Positions 1 through 5,172 of a stretch of 6,225 nucleotides of DNA are shown piece by piece (the stretch's first letter is position 1; every line of letters begins with the position of its first letter). Origin of the DNA: Bacillota bacterium. GTDB lineage: Bacteria; Bacillota; Clostridia; Oscillospirales; Ruminococcaceae. Below the pieces are notes generated by a model that did no database searches, was not told where the DNA came from, and was given only the letters and a program-made list of their open reading frames with translations. The position numbers and the translations under genes are program-made. Location of the stretch: positions 1 to 6,225 of the forward strand of contig JAEXNS010000244.1 in assembly GCA_023439605.1 (NCBI GenBank). Direction: 5' to 3'.

Positions 1-274
1 TTATTTGCATTCCGTTTGAGGCTAATAATTTTAGTTTTTCTTCCTCACCCAAATCGGCTAGTTTTTCTTTTAAATTCATCTCTTTATAAAGTATTCCACT
101 TGTATTAAAAAACTTCTTTATATCTAAGCCACTCTTAATATACCACTTCTTTATCTCTTCAAAATCAGGGTTTTGCTCTTTAATATCTCTAAATTCATAA
201 TTTACTTCTTTTTCATCTAACCACTTTTTTGCTTTTTGACAAGTAGAACATTTTGAATAACATAAAAAAATCAT
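1..274 (-). CDS. ArsC/Spx-family thioredoxin-fold protein (C-terminus cut by window edge)
   Basis: The minus-strand frame opens with ATG at 274 and stays open for 91 codons to the window edge. It begins MIFLCYSKCSTCQKAKKWL, a beta strand followed by a C9-S-T-C12 redox motif and a helix, as in the arsenate reductase/Spx/MgsR family. The later segment around residues 58-66, with FFNTSG, and the LLASNGM segment near the break match the usual family layout. Such proteins are normally about 115-120 residues, so roughly 25 residues are missing, including the region where the family usually carries a K-R-P motif. An AAAGGAG ribosome binding site at 283-289 overlaps the stop codon of the upstream cysteine hydrolase, and only 14 bases separate the genes, so they are co-transcribed. 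The CxxC pair suggests a thiol-redox role. Whether it reduces arsenate, or acts as a regulator like Spx, cannot be told; no ars genes are seen nearby. Confidence 0.85.
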   Translation of the reverse strand, partial: MIFLCYSKCSTCQKAKKWLDEKEVNYEFRDIKEQNPDFEEIKKWYIKSGLDIKKFFNTSGILYKEMNLKEKLADLGEEEKLKLLASNGMQI

Positions 275-288
275 TTATCTAACTCCTT

Positions 289-804
289 TTAAATATACTT
301 AACACCTTTTTTCTCTAATTTTTCACGATATAATTTTGCACGTTGTATAAACATAGTATCTATAGATTTATTTATAATAGATACTTTTAGTCCCATTTTC
401 AAAGCACCATTTGCAGTTGCCGCTACACACGCACCAGCATCTATTCCACAAATTTTAACCTCTGTAATATCGTTTTCTTTTATAAACGTTTTCAATTTTT
501 TATTTGAAAACGCATCGGAAAGTTGTTTTTCAAAATAATTTTCTGAAACAACATTTAATTTATGATATAATTTCGCTCCCTCTGTTCCACGCAAAGAATG
601 TCCTACAATTATTTTAGAGATCAAATTATTAGGCACAACTTCAGCTATATAAATAATAATATAACCTTCCTTAACAGCCTCTTCAATGCTTGAATTTATA
701 TTTCTTGCCAATTTTTCTGGATGTTTAAATTTAAACTTTTTTACATTTCTTTTTTTACATAAATATTCATTTTGTACATCTACAACTAACAACGCCTTAG
801 CCAT
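289..804 (-). CDS. Isochorismatase-superfamily cysteine hydrolase
   Basis: This is a 171-residue cytoplasmic protein. It opens MAKALLVVDVQNEY, the first strand of the isochorismatase-like fold with catalytic Asp9. Lys93 in the segment FEKQLSDAF and Cys126 in the segment GIDAGACVAAT complete the Asp-Lys-Cys triad of this superfamily, which includes nicotinamidases, isochorismatases, N-carbamoylsarcosine amidases and uncharacterised hydrolases. No metal-binding DxHxxxH motif of nicotinamidase is visible, so the substrate is open. The frame could start 14 codons earlier at 846, but that ATG lies inside the predicted promoter. The ATG at 804 has a GAGGAG ribosome binding site 8 bases upstream (813-818) and starts right at the conserved strand, so 804 is chosen. 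It is the first gene of an operon with the ArsC-like gene. Length is close to the family's usual 170-200 residues, and all three catalytic residues are present. Confidence 0.9.
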   Translation of the reverse strand: MAKALLVVDVQNEYLCKKRNVKKFKFKHPEKLARNINSSIEEAVKEGYIIIYIAEVVPNNLISKIIVGHSLRGTEGAKLYHKLNVVSENYFEKQLSDAFSNKKLKTFIKENDITEVKICGIDAGACVAATANGALKMGLKVSIINKSIDTMFIQRAKLYREKLEKKGVKYI

Positions 805-837
805 TATATCAACTCCTCTATGTTTATGATAATTTAT

Positions 838-866
838 ATGATACAACTTTTTGTATAAAGTGTCAA
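838..866 (-). promoter_or_regulatory. Sigma-A-type promoter of the cysteine hydrolase/ArsC-like operon
   Basis: On the minus strand a perfect TTGACA (861-866) is followed after exactly 17 bases by TATCAT (838-843), one mismatch from TATAAT. Transcription would begin near 831, about 27 bases before the ATG at 804. This excludes the upstream in-frame ATG at 846 as the start. It is the best promoter match in the window. Confidence 0.8.
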
Positions 867-890
867 TTAGATATTTAAAATTTAAATAAA

Positions 891-930
891 AAAATACATA
901 TTTAAGACTTTACTCTTAAATATGTATTTT
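891..930 (-). terminator. Intrinsic terminator of the pectin methylesterase gene
   Basis: A perfect 17-bp stem (891-907 with 914-930) closes a 6-base loop. On the minus strand it is followed by a T-rich run that begins within the stem end (seven T, then ATTT). It begins 14 bases past the stop codon of the pectin methylesterase gene. It lies upstream of the cysteine hydrolase promoter, so it should insulate that operon. The plus-strand side lacks a comparable T run, so it looks one-directional. Confidence 0.9.
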
Positions 931-943
931 AGTTAAACTTACC

Positions 944-2674
944 CTAAAATGCTATATTATCGCCCATTAAATATTGCTTCATCAAAGCCAAATCGGCTAC
1001 ATCTACTAATCCATCTTTAGTTATATCTGCCATTTCGTATGCCTTACCACTTAAGATCGAATCCCCTACCAAATGTTGACTTAGTGATACTAAATCCGAA
1101 TTATTTATTTTAGTGTCCCCATTTAAATCTCCATAATTTTCTTTAATCGAAGTACTTGTAGTAGTTTGTTCTGTTGTGATAGTAGTTGTAATTGTCTCTT
1201 TAACTTGTGGTTTCACAACAACAGTATAGTTAACTACACTACTCAATCCTCCATTTGTACCCAATATAACTTCTGAACCCGCACTATAGTCTCTTTGATA
1301 TAAAATATAAGTTACATTTGGATTACCGTCATCTGTTAAAGTTAAAGGTGCCTTTGTCCACGAGCCTAACCAAGCAGGAACATTTACAACCCTACTATCC
1401 AAACCAATGTATACAGTTGCATCACCATTTAAAGTGAAGGTTGCTAAATCTAAAGTATACAACTTTGAGTCACATGATGTCCTTATCCATTCTGAACCTT
1501 GAAGAATACCAGGAACACTTGTAAATAAAAACGCCCTATCTCCAAAAACAGAATTCCCTATTTGTAAATTTTGTTGTATTGACCATTTTGAAGCATTTTT
1601 ATAATCATTTATCTTTAAGGAGCGGATTAAATCTCCGTCTAATTTTGGTGATTGAGTAGTTACTGTAGTTGTTGTTGTGGTGGTGGTCGTTGTTGTTTCA
1701 ACTGATAAATTTGTAGGATTCCAACCATCCGTTCCTTTCAAATAGTTTATTGGTGTATGATTTTTAGCTTCTGAATCACTTAATTGCCTTCTATAAGAAT
1801 TTATATATCCACCTGGACCTGTACTTTTGTATTCATAGAAACGTGCATTTTCTGGAACATTTCCGCTCATTGACGTCCACGGATTTTCTCTAATATGTGC
1901 CCCCATATAACAATTTTTATATACCACATATGCATCTTGACGCCAAGGACGACCTAAGTACGTAGAACCACTTTTAGCCTCACTTGTCAGTTTACAATTA
2001 TCAAATAAAAATCCATAAGTTGATATATCTGTTGATGCAGCTGTAACATAACCACCTCTTACCGTTGAAATTATATCACACCTATCAAAAACCGCTATAG
2101 CAGCACCAAAAATAAAGTCAGTATCTCCAACTATTTTGCAATTATAATAATATTGTCTTCCTGCATTTGCATATAGAGTATCTTGATTTGCTGTAAAAAC
2201 ACAATTTATAAATGTATTTTTATCGCCTTTTACATACAAAGCAACTGCTTGTTTACCATCTGTGTTTGTATTTTCATCAAATGAATTTTCTATAGCTATA
2301 TTTTCAAGAGTAACGTTTTTACTTTTTATATAAAAACTCGCTGAACCAGATGTACCATATGTTGTTCCATCAGATTTTAATTTTCCGGCATAATTCCCGT
2401 ATGTAACCACTGTTCCAGTATTACTTTCTCCAATTAATTTTATATTATCCTTTGATATGTCTACAACTTCTTGGTATATTCCATTTTTTATATATATTGT
2501 ATTACCTGAAACAGCTGCATTTACAGCTTCTTGAATTGTTTTATATTTACCTGTTCCATCTTTAGCTACAATTATATCTGCATTTACAGCCTTTACTGAA
2601 TAAAACGCAGAATCTACAGGAAACAAAGTACATATTATTATTGCAATACATAAAAATAATGATGATTTTTTCAC
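944..2674 (-). CDS. Secreted pectin methylesterase (CE8) with dockerin
   Basis: This 576-residue secreted enzyme removes methyl esters from homogalacturonan in plant cell walls. Residues 1 to about 32 form a signal peptide (basic MKK, hydrophobic core, A-V-N-A). Residues 33-315 are a right-handed beta-helix of family CE8. All catalytic signatures are visible: Q142 in QAVALY, Q164 and acid/base D165 in QDTLY, nucleophile D186 in DTDFIFG, and R242 and W244 in LGRPW. A threonine-rich linker (326-342) leads to a beta-rich domain (about 343-489) that I cannot assign to a family, possibly carbohydrate-binding. A second Thr/Ser linker (about 492-510) precedes a type I-like dockerin (515-571) with two calcium loops: D516/N518/D520/N524/D527 and D550/T552/D554/D558/D561. 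The start codon is GTG at 2674, supported by a GGAGG site (2684-2688) 9 bases upstream. The gene is monocistronic, with its own promoter and terminator. The dockerin implies attachment to a scaffoldin cohesin outside the cell. Confidence 0.95.
   Translation of the reverse strand: MKKSSLFLCIAIIICTLFPVDSAFYSVKAVNADIIVAKDGTGKYKTIQEAVNAAVSGNTIYIKNGIYQEVVDISKDNIKLIGESNTGTVVTYGNYAGKLKSDGTTYGTSGSASFYIKSKNVTLENIAIENSFDENTNTDGKQAVALYVKGDKNTFINCVFTANQDTLYANAGRQYYYNCKIVGDTDFIFGAAIAVFDRCDIISTVRGGYVTAASTDISTYGFLFDNCKLTSEAKSGSTYLGRPWRQDAYVVYKNCYMGAHIRENPWTSMSGNVPENARFYEYKSTGPGGYINSYRRQLSDSEAKNHTPINYLKGTDGWNPTNLSVETTTTTTTTTTTVTTQSPKLDGDLIRSLKINDYKNASKWSIQQNLQIGNSVFGDRAFLFTSVPGILQGSEWIRTSCDSKLYTLDLATFTLNGDATVYIGLDSRVVNVPAWLGSWTKAPLTLTDDGNPNVTYILYQRDYSAGSEVILGTNGGLSSVVNYTVVVKPQVKETITTTITTEQTTTSTSIKENYGDLNGDTKINNSDLVSLSQHLVGDSILSGKAYEMADITKDGLVDVADLALMKQYLMGDNIAF
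1649..1699 (-). repeat. ACN-repeat tract encoding the poly-threonine linker
   Basis: This short low-complexity tract of ACN codons encodes residues 326-342 of the pectin methylesterase, mostly threonine with one valine near the end. Runs of identical ACA and ACC triplets could slip during replication, so the linker length may vary between strains. Poly-threonine linkers are common between modules of cellulosomal enzymes of Ruminococcus-like bacteria. Confidence 0.85.
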
Positions 2675-2714
2675 TATAATTAACCTCCATATAAAATATT
2701 TTTATCTACTTTAT

Positions 2715-2743
2715 ATAATAAACATTATTTTTATTAAATTCAA
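2715..2743 (-). promoter_or_regulatory. Probable promoter of the pectin methylesterase gene
   Basis: On the minus strand TTGAAT (2738-2743) is separated by 17 bases from TATTAT (2715-2720), one mismatch from the -10 consensus. The start site would be near 2708, giving a leader of about 34 bases with the GGAGG site. The region is very AT-rich, so chance matches are likely and the -35 has only four of six consensus bases. No operator-like palindrome overlaps it. Confidence 0.45.
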
Positions 2744-2810
2744 TGATATAATAGTGCATAAATATGAACTATTGTACTTTATTATTTATCGCAATGTCGT
2801 CAACTTAAGA

Positions 2811-2857
2811 AAATTGCTGAGGCAATTTATGAGGCACTGCCTCAAACTCCGCAGAGT
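2811..2857. repeat. Three consecutive short hairpins
   Basis: Three perfect inverted repeats follow one another. AAATTGC/GCAATTT (2811-2817 with 2822-2828) has a 4-base loop. GAGGCA/TGCCTC (2831-2836 with 2838-2843) has a 1-base spacer. ACTC/GAGT (2846-2849 with 2854-2857) has a 4-base loop. No T run follows directly on either strand, so they do not look like intrinsic terminators. They could be the remains of an interspersed miniature element or a structured RNA segment. Confidence 0.6.
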
Positions 2858-2863
2858 CGAAAC
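2846..2863. repeat. Left copy of an 18-bp inverted repeat flanking the lysozyme-like gene
   Basis: The 18 bases ACTCCGCAGAGTCGAAAC are the exact reverse complement of positions 4126-4143 on the other side of the plus-strand gene. Similarity ends abruptly at both ends of the match. The copy includes the last of the three hairpins in this intergenic region. Confidence 0.8.
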
Positions 2864-2967
2864 ACCCCTGCCAAATCCTTAAATCAAATTTAGCAACTGA
2901 ATATCAGCATTTTTTTATTTATTTTTTATAAAAATTATTAAAACATCTATATTTTTTTTGTTTTTTT

Positions 2968-2976
2968 TGATATAAT
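2968..2976 (+). promoter_or_regulatory. Extended -10 promoter of the dockerin lysozyme-like gene
   Basis: TGATATAAT is a perfect extended -10 element (TGn followed by TATAAT at 2971-2976), about 30 bases before the start codon. No good -35 hexamer lies 16-18 bases upstream, only T-rich sequence, which is tolerable for an extended -10. The T tracts just upstream (2951-2968) could act like an UP or bendable element. Confidence 0.65.
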
Positions 2977-3008
2977 TTATTTATAATAAATTTATAAGGA
3001 GAATCACT

Positions 3009-4082
3009 ATGAATAATTTAAAAAAAATCAGTAAATCAATATGTATAACTCTATCTTGCTTATTTGCTTTTAATCTAACCCTTCCAATTACTCAAAGTCA
3101 TGCCGCTTCAATAATCGCCCATGATCCAAATAGAAACGTGCAAAAAGAAGGAGTTGGAAATCCTTTTAACTATGGAGAAAGAAATACACCAGCAGATGCC
3201 AGCGAAGCAGAAATCAGAGCAATCAATCATAAAATGACAGTACAAGAAGTAAAATACAGCTTATTTAAAGAAATAGACGAACACTGGGATTTAATAAGAA
3301 TTAGATTCGGACAGGATAATCGTGAAATGGTTTATGCTTTATTTTTAGGTATGGGAACTAGAGAATCTACTTTAGGAGGAAATGGTGATGGAGGCGACAT
3401 AGAAACAGCTTTTTCAGAAGGATTCGGAGTTAGTTCCGCTCATGCATATGGCCCTTTACAAACCGCTGTAACGGCTTTTGCCGACTGCAACCCAACATTC
3501 ATGAAAGAAAATGTTCCAGAAATGTTTCAGTATTCATTTACCAGATCAAATTTCTATGATTGCATAATTTCAAACCATATGGGAATAAGAAAAACTATAC
3601 ATTTTATACAATCAGCTATTAATGATTATGATTTAAGTGGTTATCAAGTTGTAAGAGCTGCTTTAAAAGGATTTAATACAGGTTGGGCAAACTATACAGG
3701 AGATAACGACGGCTACTATAAAAATTATCCAGATGAAATTATTGCTTTAGCACGTTGGTATTATGAAAATGATCATCTTTATGATAATGTATTTACTTGG
3801 ACTAATGATACTCGTGTAGATTCATACAGAACCAATAATGTATGGTCTTGGTGGGGTAATGGAGAACCAAGTTTAGCTGAAATTAGCTCTGCGACCTCTT
3901 TAATTGGAGATATTAATCTAAATGGTAATGTTAACATTGTAGATGCACTTATTTTAATTAAATATTTATTGGGAAATGAAACTTTGTCTGATGAACAAAT
4001 TAAAGTCGCTGATATAAACGAAGATAACAACATTAACATTCAGGATATAGTACTTCTTAAAAATATAATATTGAAACAATAG
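3009..4082 (+). CDS. Secreted lysozyme/SLT-like (GH23-like) hydrolase with dockerin
   Basis: This is a 357-residue secreted protein. Residues 1-32 form a signal peptide ending S-H-A before A33. Residues of about 75-275 resemble the lysozyme-like fold of goose lysozymes and soluble lytic transglycosylases. The segment GTRESTLGG places a candidate catalytic glutamate at E119, AYGPLQ (146-151) matches the family's G-L-M-Q motif, and the helix 191-205 leads to KGFNTG (220-225), matching the A-Y-N-A-G motif. Such enzymes cleave beta-1,4 bonds in peptidoglycan or chitin; the substrate here is not known. C160 and C185 could form a disulfide. A short linker joins a dockerin (299-355) with calcium ligands D301/N303/N305/N309/D312 and D335/N337/D339/N343/D346. 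AAGGAG (2996-3001) lies 7 bases before ATG. The dockerin is certain; the fold rests on motif reading only. An exact 18-bp inverted repeat flanks the gene. Confidence 0.75.
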   Translation: MNNLKKISKSICITLSCLFAFNLTLPITQSHAASIIAHDPNRNVQKEGVGNPFNYGERNTPADASEAEIRAINHKMTVQEVKYSLFKEIDEHWDLIRIRFGQDNREMVYALFLGMGTRESTLGGNGDGGDIETAFSEGFGVSSAHAYGPLQTAVTAFADCNPTFMKENVPEMFQYSFTRSNFYDCIISNHMGIRKTIHFIQSAINDYDLSGYQVVRAALKGFNTGWANYTGDNDGYYKNYPDEIIALARWYYENDHLYDNVFTWTNDTRVDSYRTNNVWSWWGNGEPSLAEISSATSLIGDINLNGNVNIVDALILIKYLLGNETLSDEQIKVADINEDNNINIQDIVLLKNIILKQ

Positions 4083-4262
4083 TTACTATTTAGCCACTAA
4101 ATGTAAAGTTTATGATTTTGCAAGAGTTTCGACTCTGCGGAGTCGACCGGGCTTTCCGATCGCCCTGGACCTTCGGTAAAACATCTTTGCATTATACATA
4201 TAGCTGAATAGTAACAAACAATAAGCAAAAAATCTCTCAGCTATTTAAAACTGAGAGATTTT
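4083..4262. other. Convergent intergenic region with GC-rich block
   Basis: This 180-bp gap separates the plus-strand lysozyme-like gene from the minus-strand beta-lactamase-like gene. It contains a small ATTTAG/CTAAAT hairpin (4088-4093 with 4097-4102) soon after the stop codon. A GC-rich block follows at about 4126-4176, holding the right 18-bp repeat and further partial dyads (GGGC 4149-4152 with GCCC 4162-4165). The shared terminator lies at the right end. No coding potential is seen. Confidence 0.65.
4126..4143. repeat. Right copy of the 18-bp inverted repeat
   Basis: GTTTCGACTCTGCGGAGT is the exact reverse complement of 2846-2863. This copy is part of a longer palindrome: TCGACTC (4129-4135) and GAGTCGA (4140-4146) pair perfectly around a TGCG loop. 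The left copy keeps only part of that palindrome. No T run follows, so it is not a standard terminator. Confidence 0.8.
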
Positions 4263-4263
4263 T
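4228..4263. terminator. Bidirectional intrinsic terminator between convergent genes
   Basis: A perfect 13-bp stem (4228-4240 with 4251-4263) closes a 10-base loop. The stem ends in A's on the left and T's on the right, so both strands give a U-rich tail. It touches the stop codon of the minus-strand beta-lactamase-like gene and lies about 145 bases past the stop of the plus-strand lysozyme-like gene, and should end both transcripts. Confidence 0.9.
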
Positions 4264-5108
4264 CATTTGAACTTATCTACTAAATAATCAACTAACATAT
4301 CACTTTTGCGTAAATTAGAGTTAACTGAAACGACTATTGATTTTTTGGGATTTACAAAACATATTTGACCATATTTCCCACTAGCCATATAAGATTCATT
4401 TTCATTTGTCCACCAAAAATATCCGTATCCGCAACCCTTTTTATTTGCATCTATTTTATTTGATGTGGCATCTTCTATATATCCACTAGATACAATCCTT
4501 TTCTCATTGTAAACACCTTTATTAAGATACAAAACACCCAGCTTTAGTAAGTCATAAGTCGAAATCTTCAACCCACTTGCACCAAAGAAATACCCTTCAG
4601 GCGATATTTCATATTCATAATTTTTAATATCTAATGGTGCAAATAATTTTTTATCCATGTAATCTATAAGTTTACATCCTGTTGCTTTTTCTATTATAAT
4701 ACCTACTATATATGCATTTACATTTGAGTAAATAAAGGTTTTGTTTTTGCTCAAGGGTAACTTTAAACAGTAATCTAAATAATTGTTTAAAGTTTTTCTT
4801 TCATGTGCAAATAACATTCCTTTTTTATACCCCATACTCATTGTCAATACATCTTTTAATGATATATTTTCAAAAAAAGTTCTATTTGCATCACATAAAT
4901 TTTCCTTAAAATAAAACGAAAGTTTTTCATCAATATTTATATATCCTTCATCTATTGCAATACCTAGTAATGTGGCAACAAAACTTTTTGTTATAGAAAA
5001 CTGTTCATACAAAAACTCCGAGCGTTCTCTATATTCCCATATTATATCCCCTTTTTCGTAAACAATCATATCATTTACATCGGATTTATATTTAAACAAA
5101 TCAAGCAT
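4263..5108 (-). CDS. Beta-lactamase-family (class C-like) serine hydrolase
   Basis: This 281-residue protein belongs to the beta-lactamase/penicillin-binding/esterase superfamily (Pfam Beta-lactamase type). The nucleophile motif SxxK is S38-I-T-K41, the second motif YxN is Y127-S-N129, and SGKYGQ (243-248) sits where the third K/H-x-G motif is expected. Other family signs are FGASGL (175-180) before a helix and GYGYFWW (227-233). There is no signal peptide or membrane segment, so it should be cytoplasmic, unlike true beta-lactamases. It is shorter than typical class C enzymes (about 360), but fits the 6-aminohexanoate-hydrolase/esterase-like members. The substrate is unknown and antibiotic resistance should not be inferred. 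The ATG at 5108 has a GAGG site (5114-5117) 5 bases upstream. It follows groEL by 64 bases on the same strand, with no convincing promoter in the gap, so read-through from groEL is possible. Confidence 0.85.
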   Translation of the reverse strand: MLDLFKYKSDVNDMIVYEKGDIIWEYRERSEFLYEQFSITKSFVATLLGIAIDEGYINIDEKLSFYFKENLCDANRTFFENISLKDVLTMSMGYKKGMLFAHERKTLNNYLDYCLKLPLSKNKTFIYSNVNAYIVGIIIEKATGCKLIDYMDKKLFAPLDIKNYEYEISPEGYFFGASGLKISTYDLLKLGVLYLNKGVYNEKRIVSSGYIEDATSNKIDANKKGCGYGYFWWTNENESYMASGKYGQICFVNPKKSIVVSVNSNLRKSDMLVDYLVDKFK

Positions 5109-5130
5109 AAGTACCTCTTTTTTAAATATT

Positions 5131-5162
5131 TAAAGACATTGTACAAATGTACAATGTCTTTA
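5131..5162 (-). terminator. Hairpin after groEL, probably a leaky terminator
   Basis: A perfect 14-bp stem (5131-5144 with 5149-5162) closes a 4-base loop, starting 10 bases past the groEL stop codon. On the minus strand the tail is a broken T run (TTTAAATATTT), weaker than the other terminators in the window. Part of the groEL transcripts may continue into the beta-lactamase-like gene. Confidence 0.7.
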
Positions 5163-5172
5163 TTTTATGGTT

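Larger units (their letters stand above)
2675..3008. other. Divergent intergenic region, 334 bp
   Basis: This gap lies between the divergently transcribed pectin methylesterase and lysozyme-like genes and holds no open frame with a credible ribosome binding site. From left to right it contains the pectin methylesterase ribosome site and likely promoter, a row of short GC-containing hairpins (2811-2857), and one copy of an 18-bp inverted repeat (2846-2863). A T-rich stretch (2910-2970) and an extended -10 promoter for the plus-strand gene follow. The hairpins stand out against the AT-rich surroundings. I see no riboswitch or small RNA that I can name. Confidence 0.7.

Noticed and set aside
805..846. 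Longer cysteine hydrolase starting at ATG 846
   Set aside because: That start lies within the -10 to -35 region of the predicted promoter and adds 14 residues not resembling the family; ATG 804 has a strong ribosome binding site.
2675..3008. CRISPR array or tRNA in the intergenic region
   Set aside because: There are no regularly spaced direct repeats, and no cloverleaf with a T-loop could be found.
3779..4039. Minus-strand reading frame inside the 3' part of the lysozyme-like gene
   Set aside because: It overlaps the dockerin coding region antisense, with no recognisable domain or credible start signal.
3009..4082. GH46 chitosanase as identity of the plus-strand dockerin protein
   Set aside because: The E-S, GPLQ and GFNTG motifs fit the goose-lysozyme/SLT pattern, and I could not line the sequence up with what I recall of GH46 enzymes.
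4129..4176. Intrinsic terminator for the lysozyme-like gene
   Set aside because: The hairpin is GC-rich but has no T run after it; the hairpin at 4228-4263 with U tails on both strands is a far better terminator.
4263..5108. Antibiotic-resistance beta-lactamase
   Set aside because: There is no signal peptide, the protein is short, and the third motif is SGKYGQ rather than a clear KTG, so only the superfamily can be called.
5131..5162. CIRCE operator (HrcA site) near groEL
   Set aside because: The dyad does not match TTAGCACTC-N9-GAGTGCTAA and lies after the gene; a CIRCE would be upstream of groES, outside the window.
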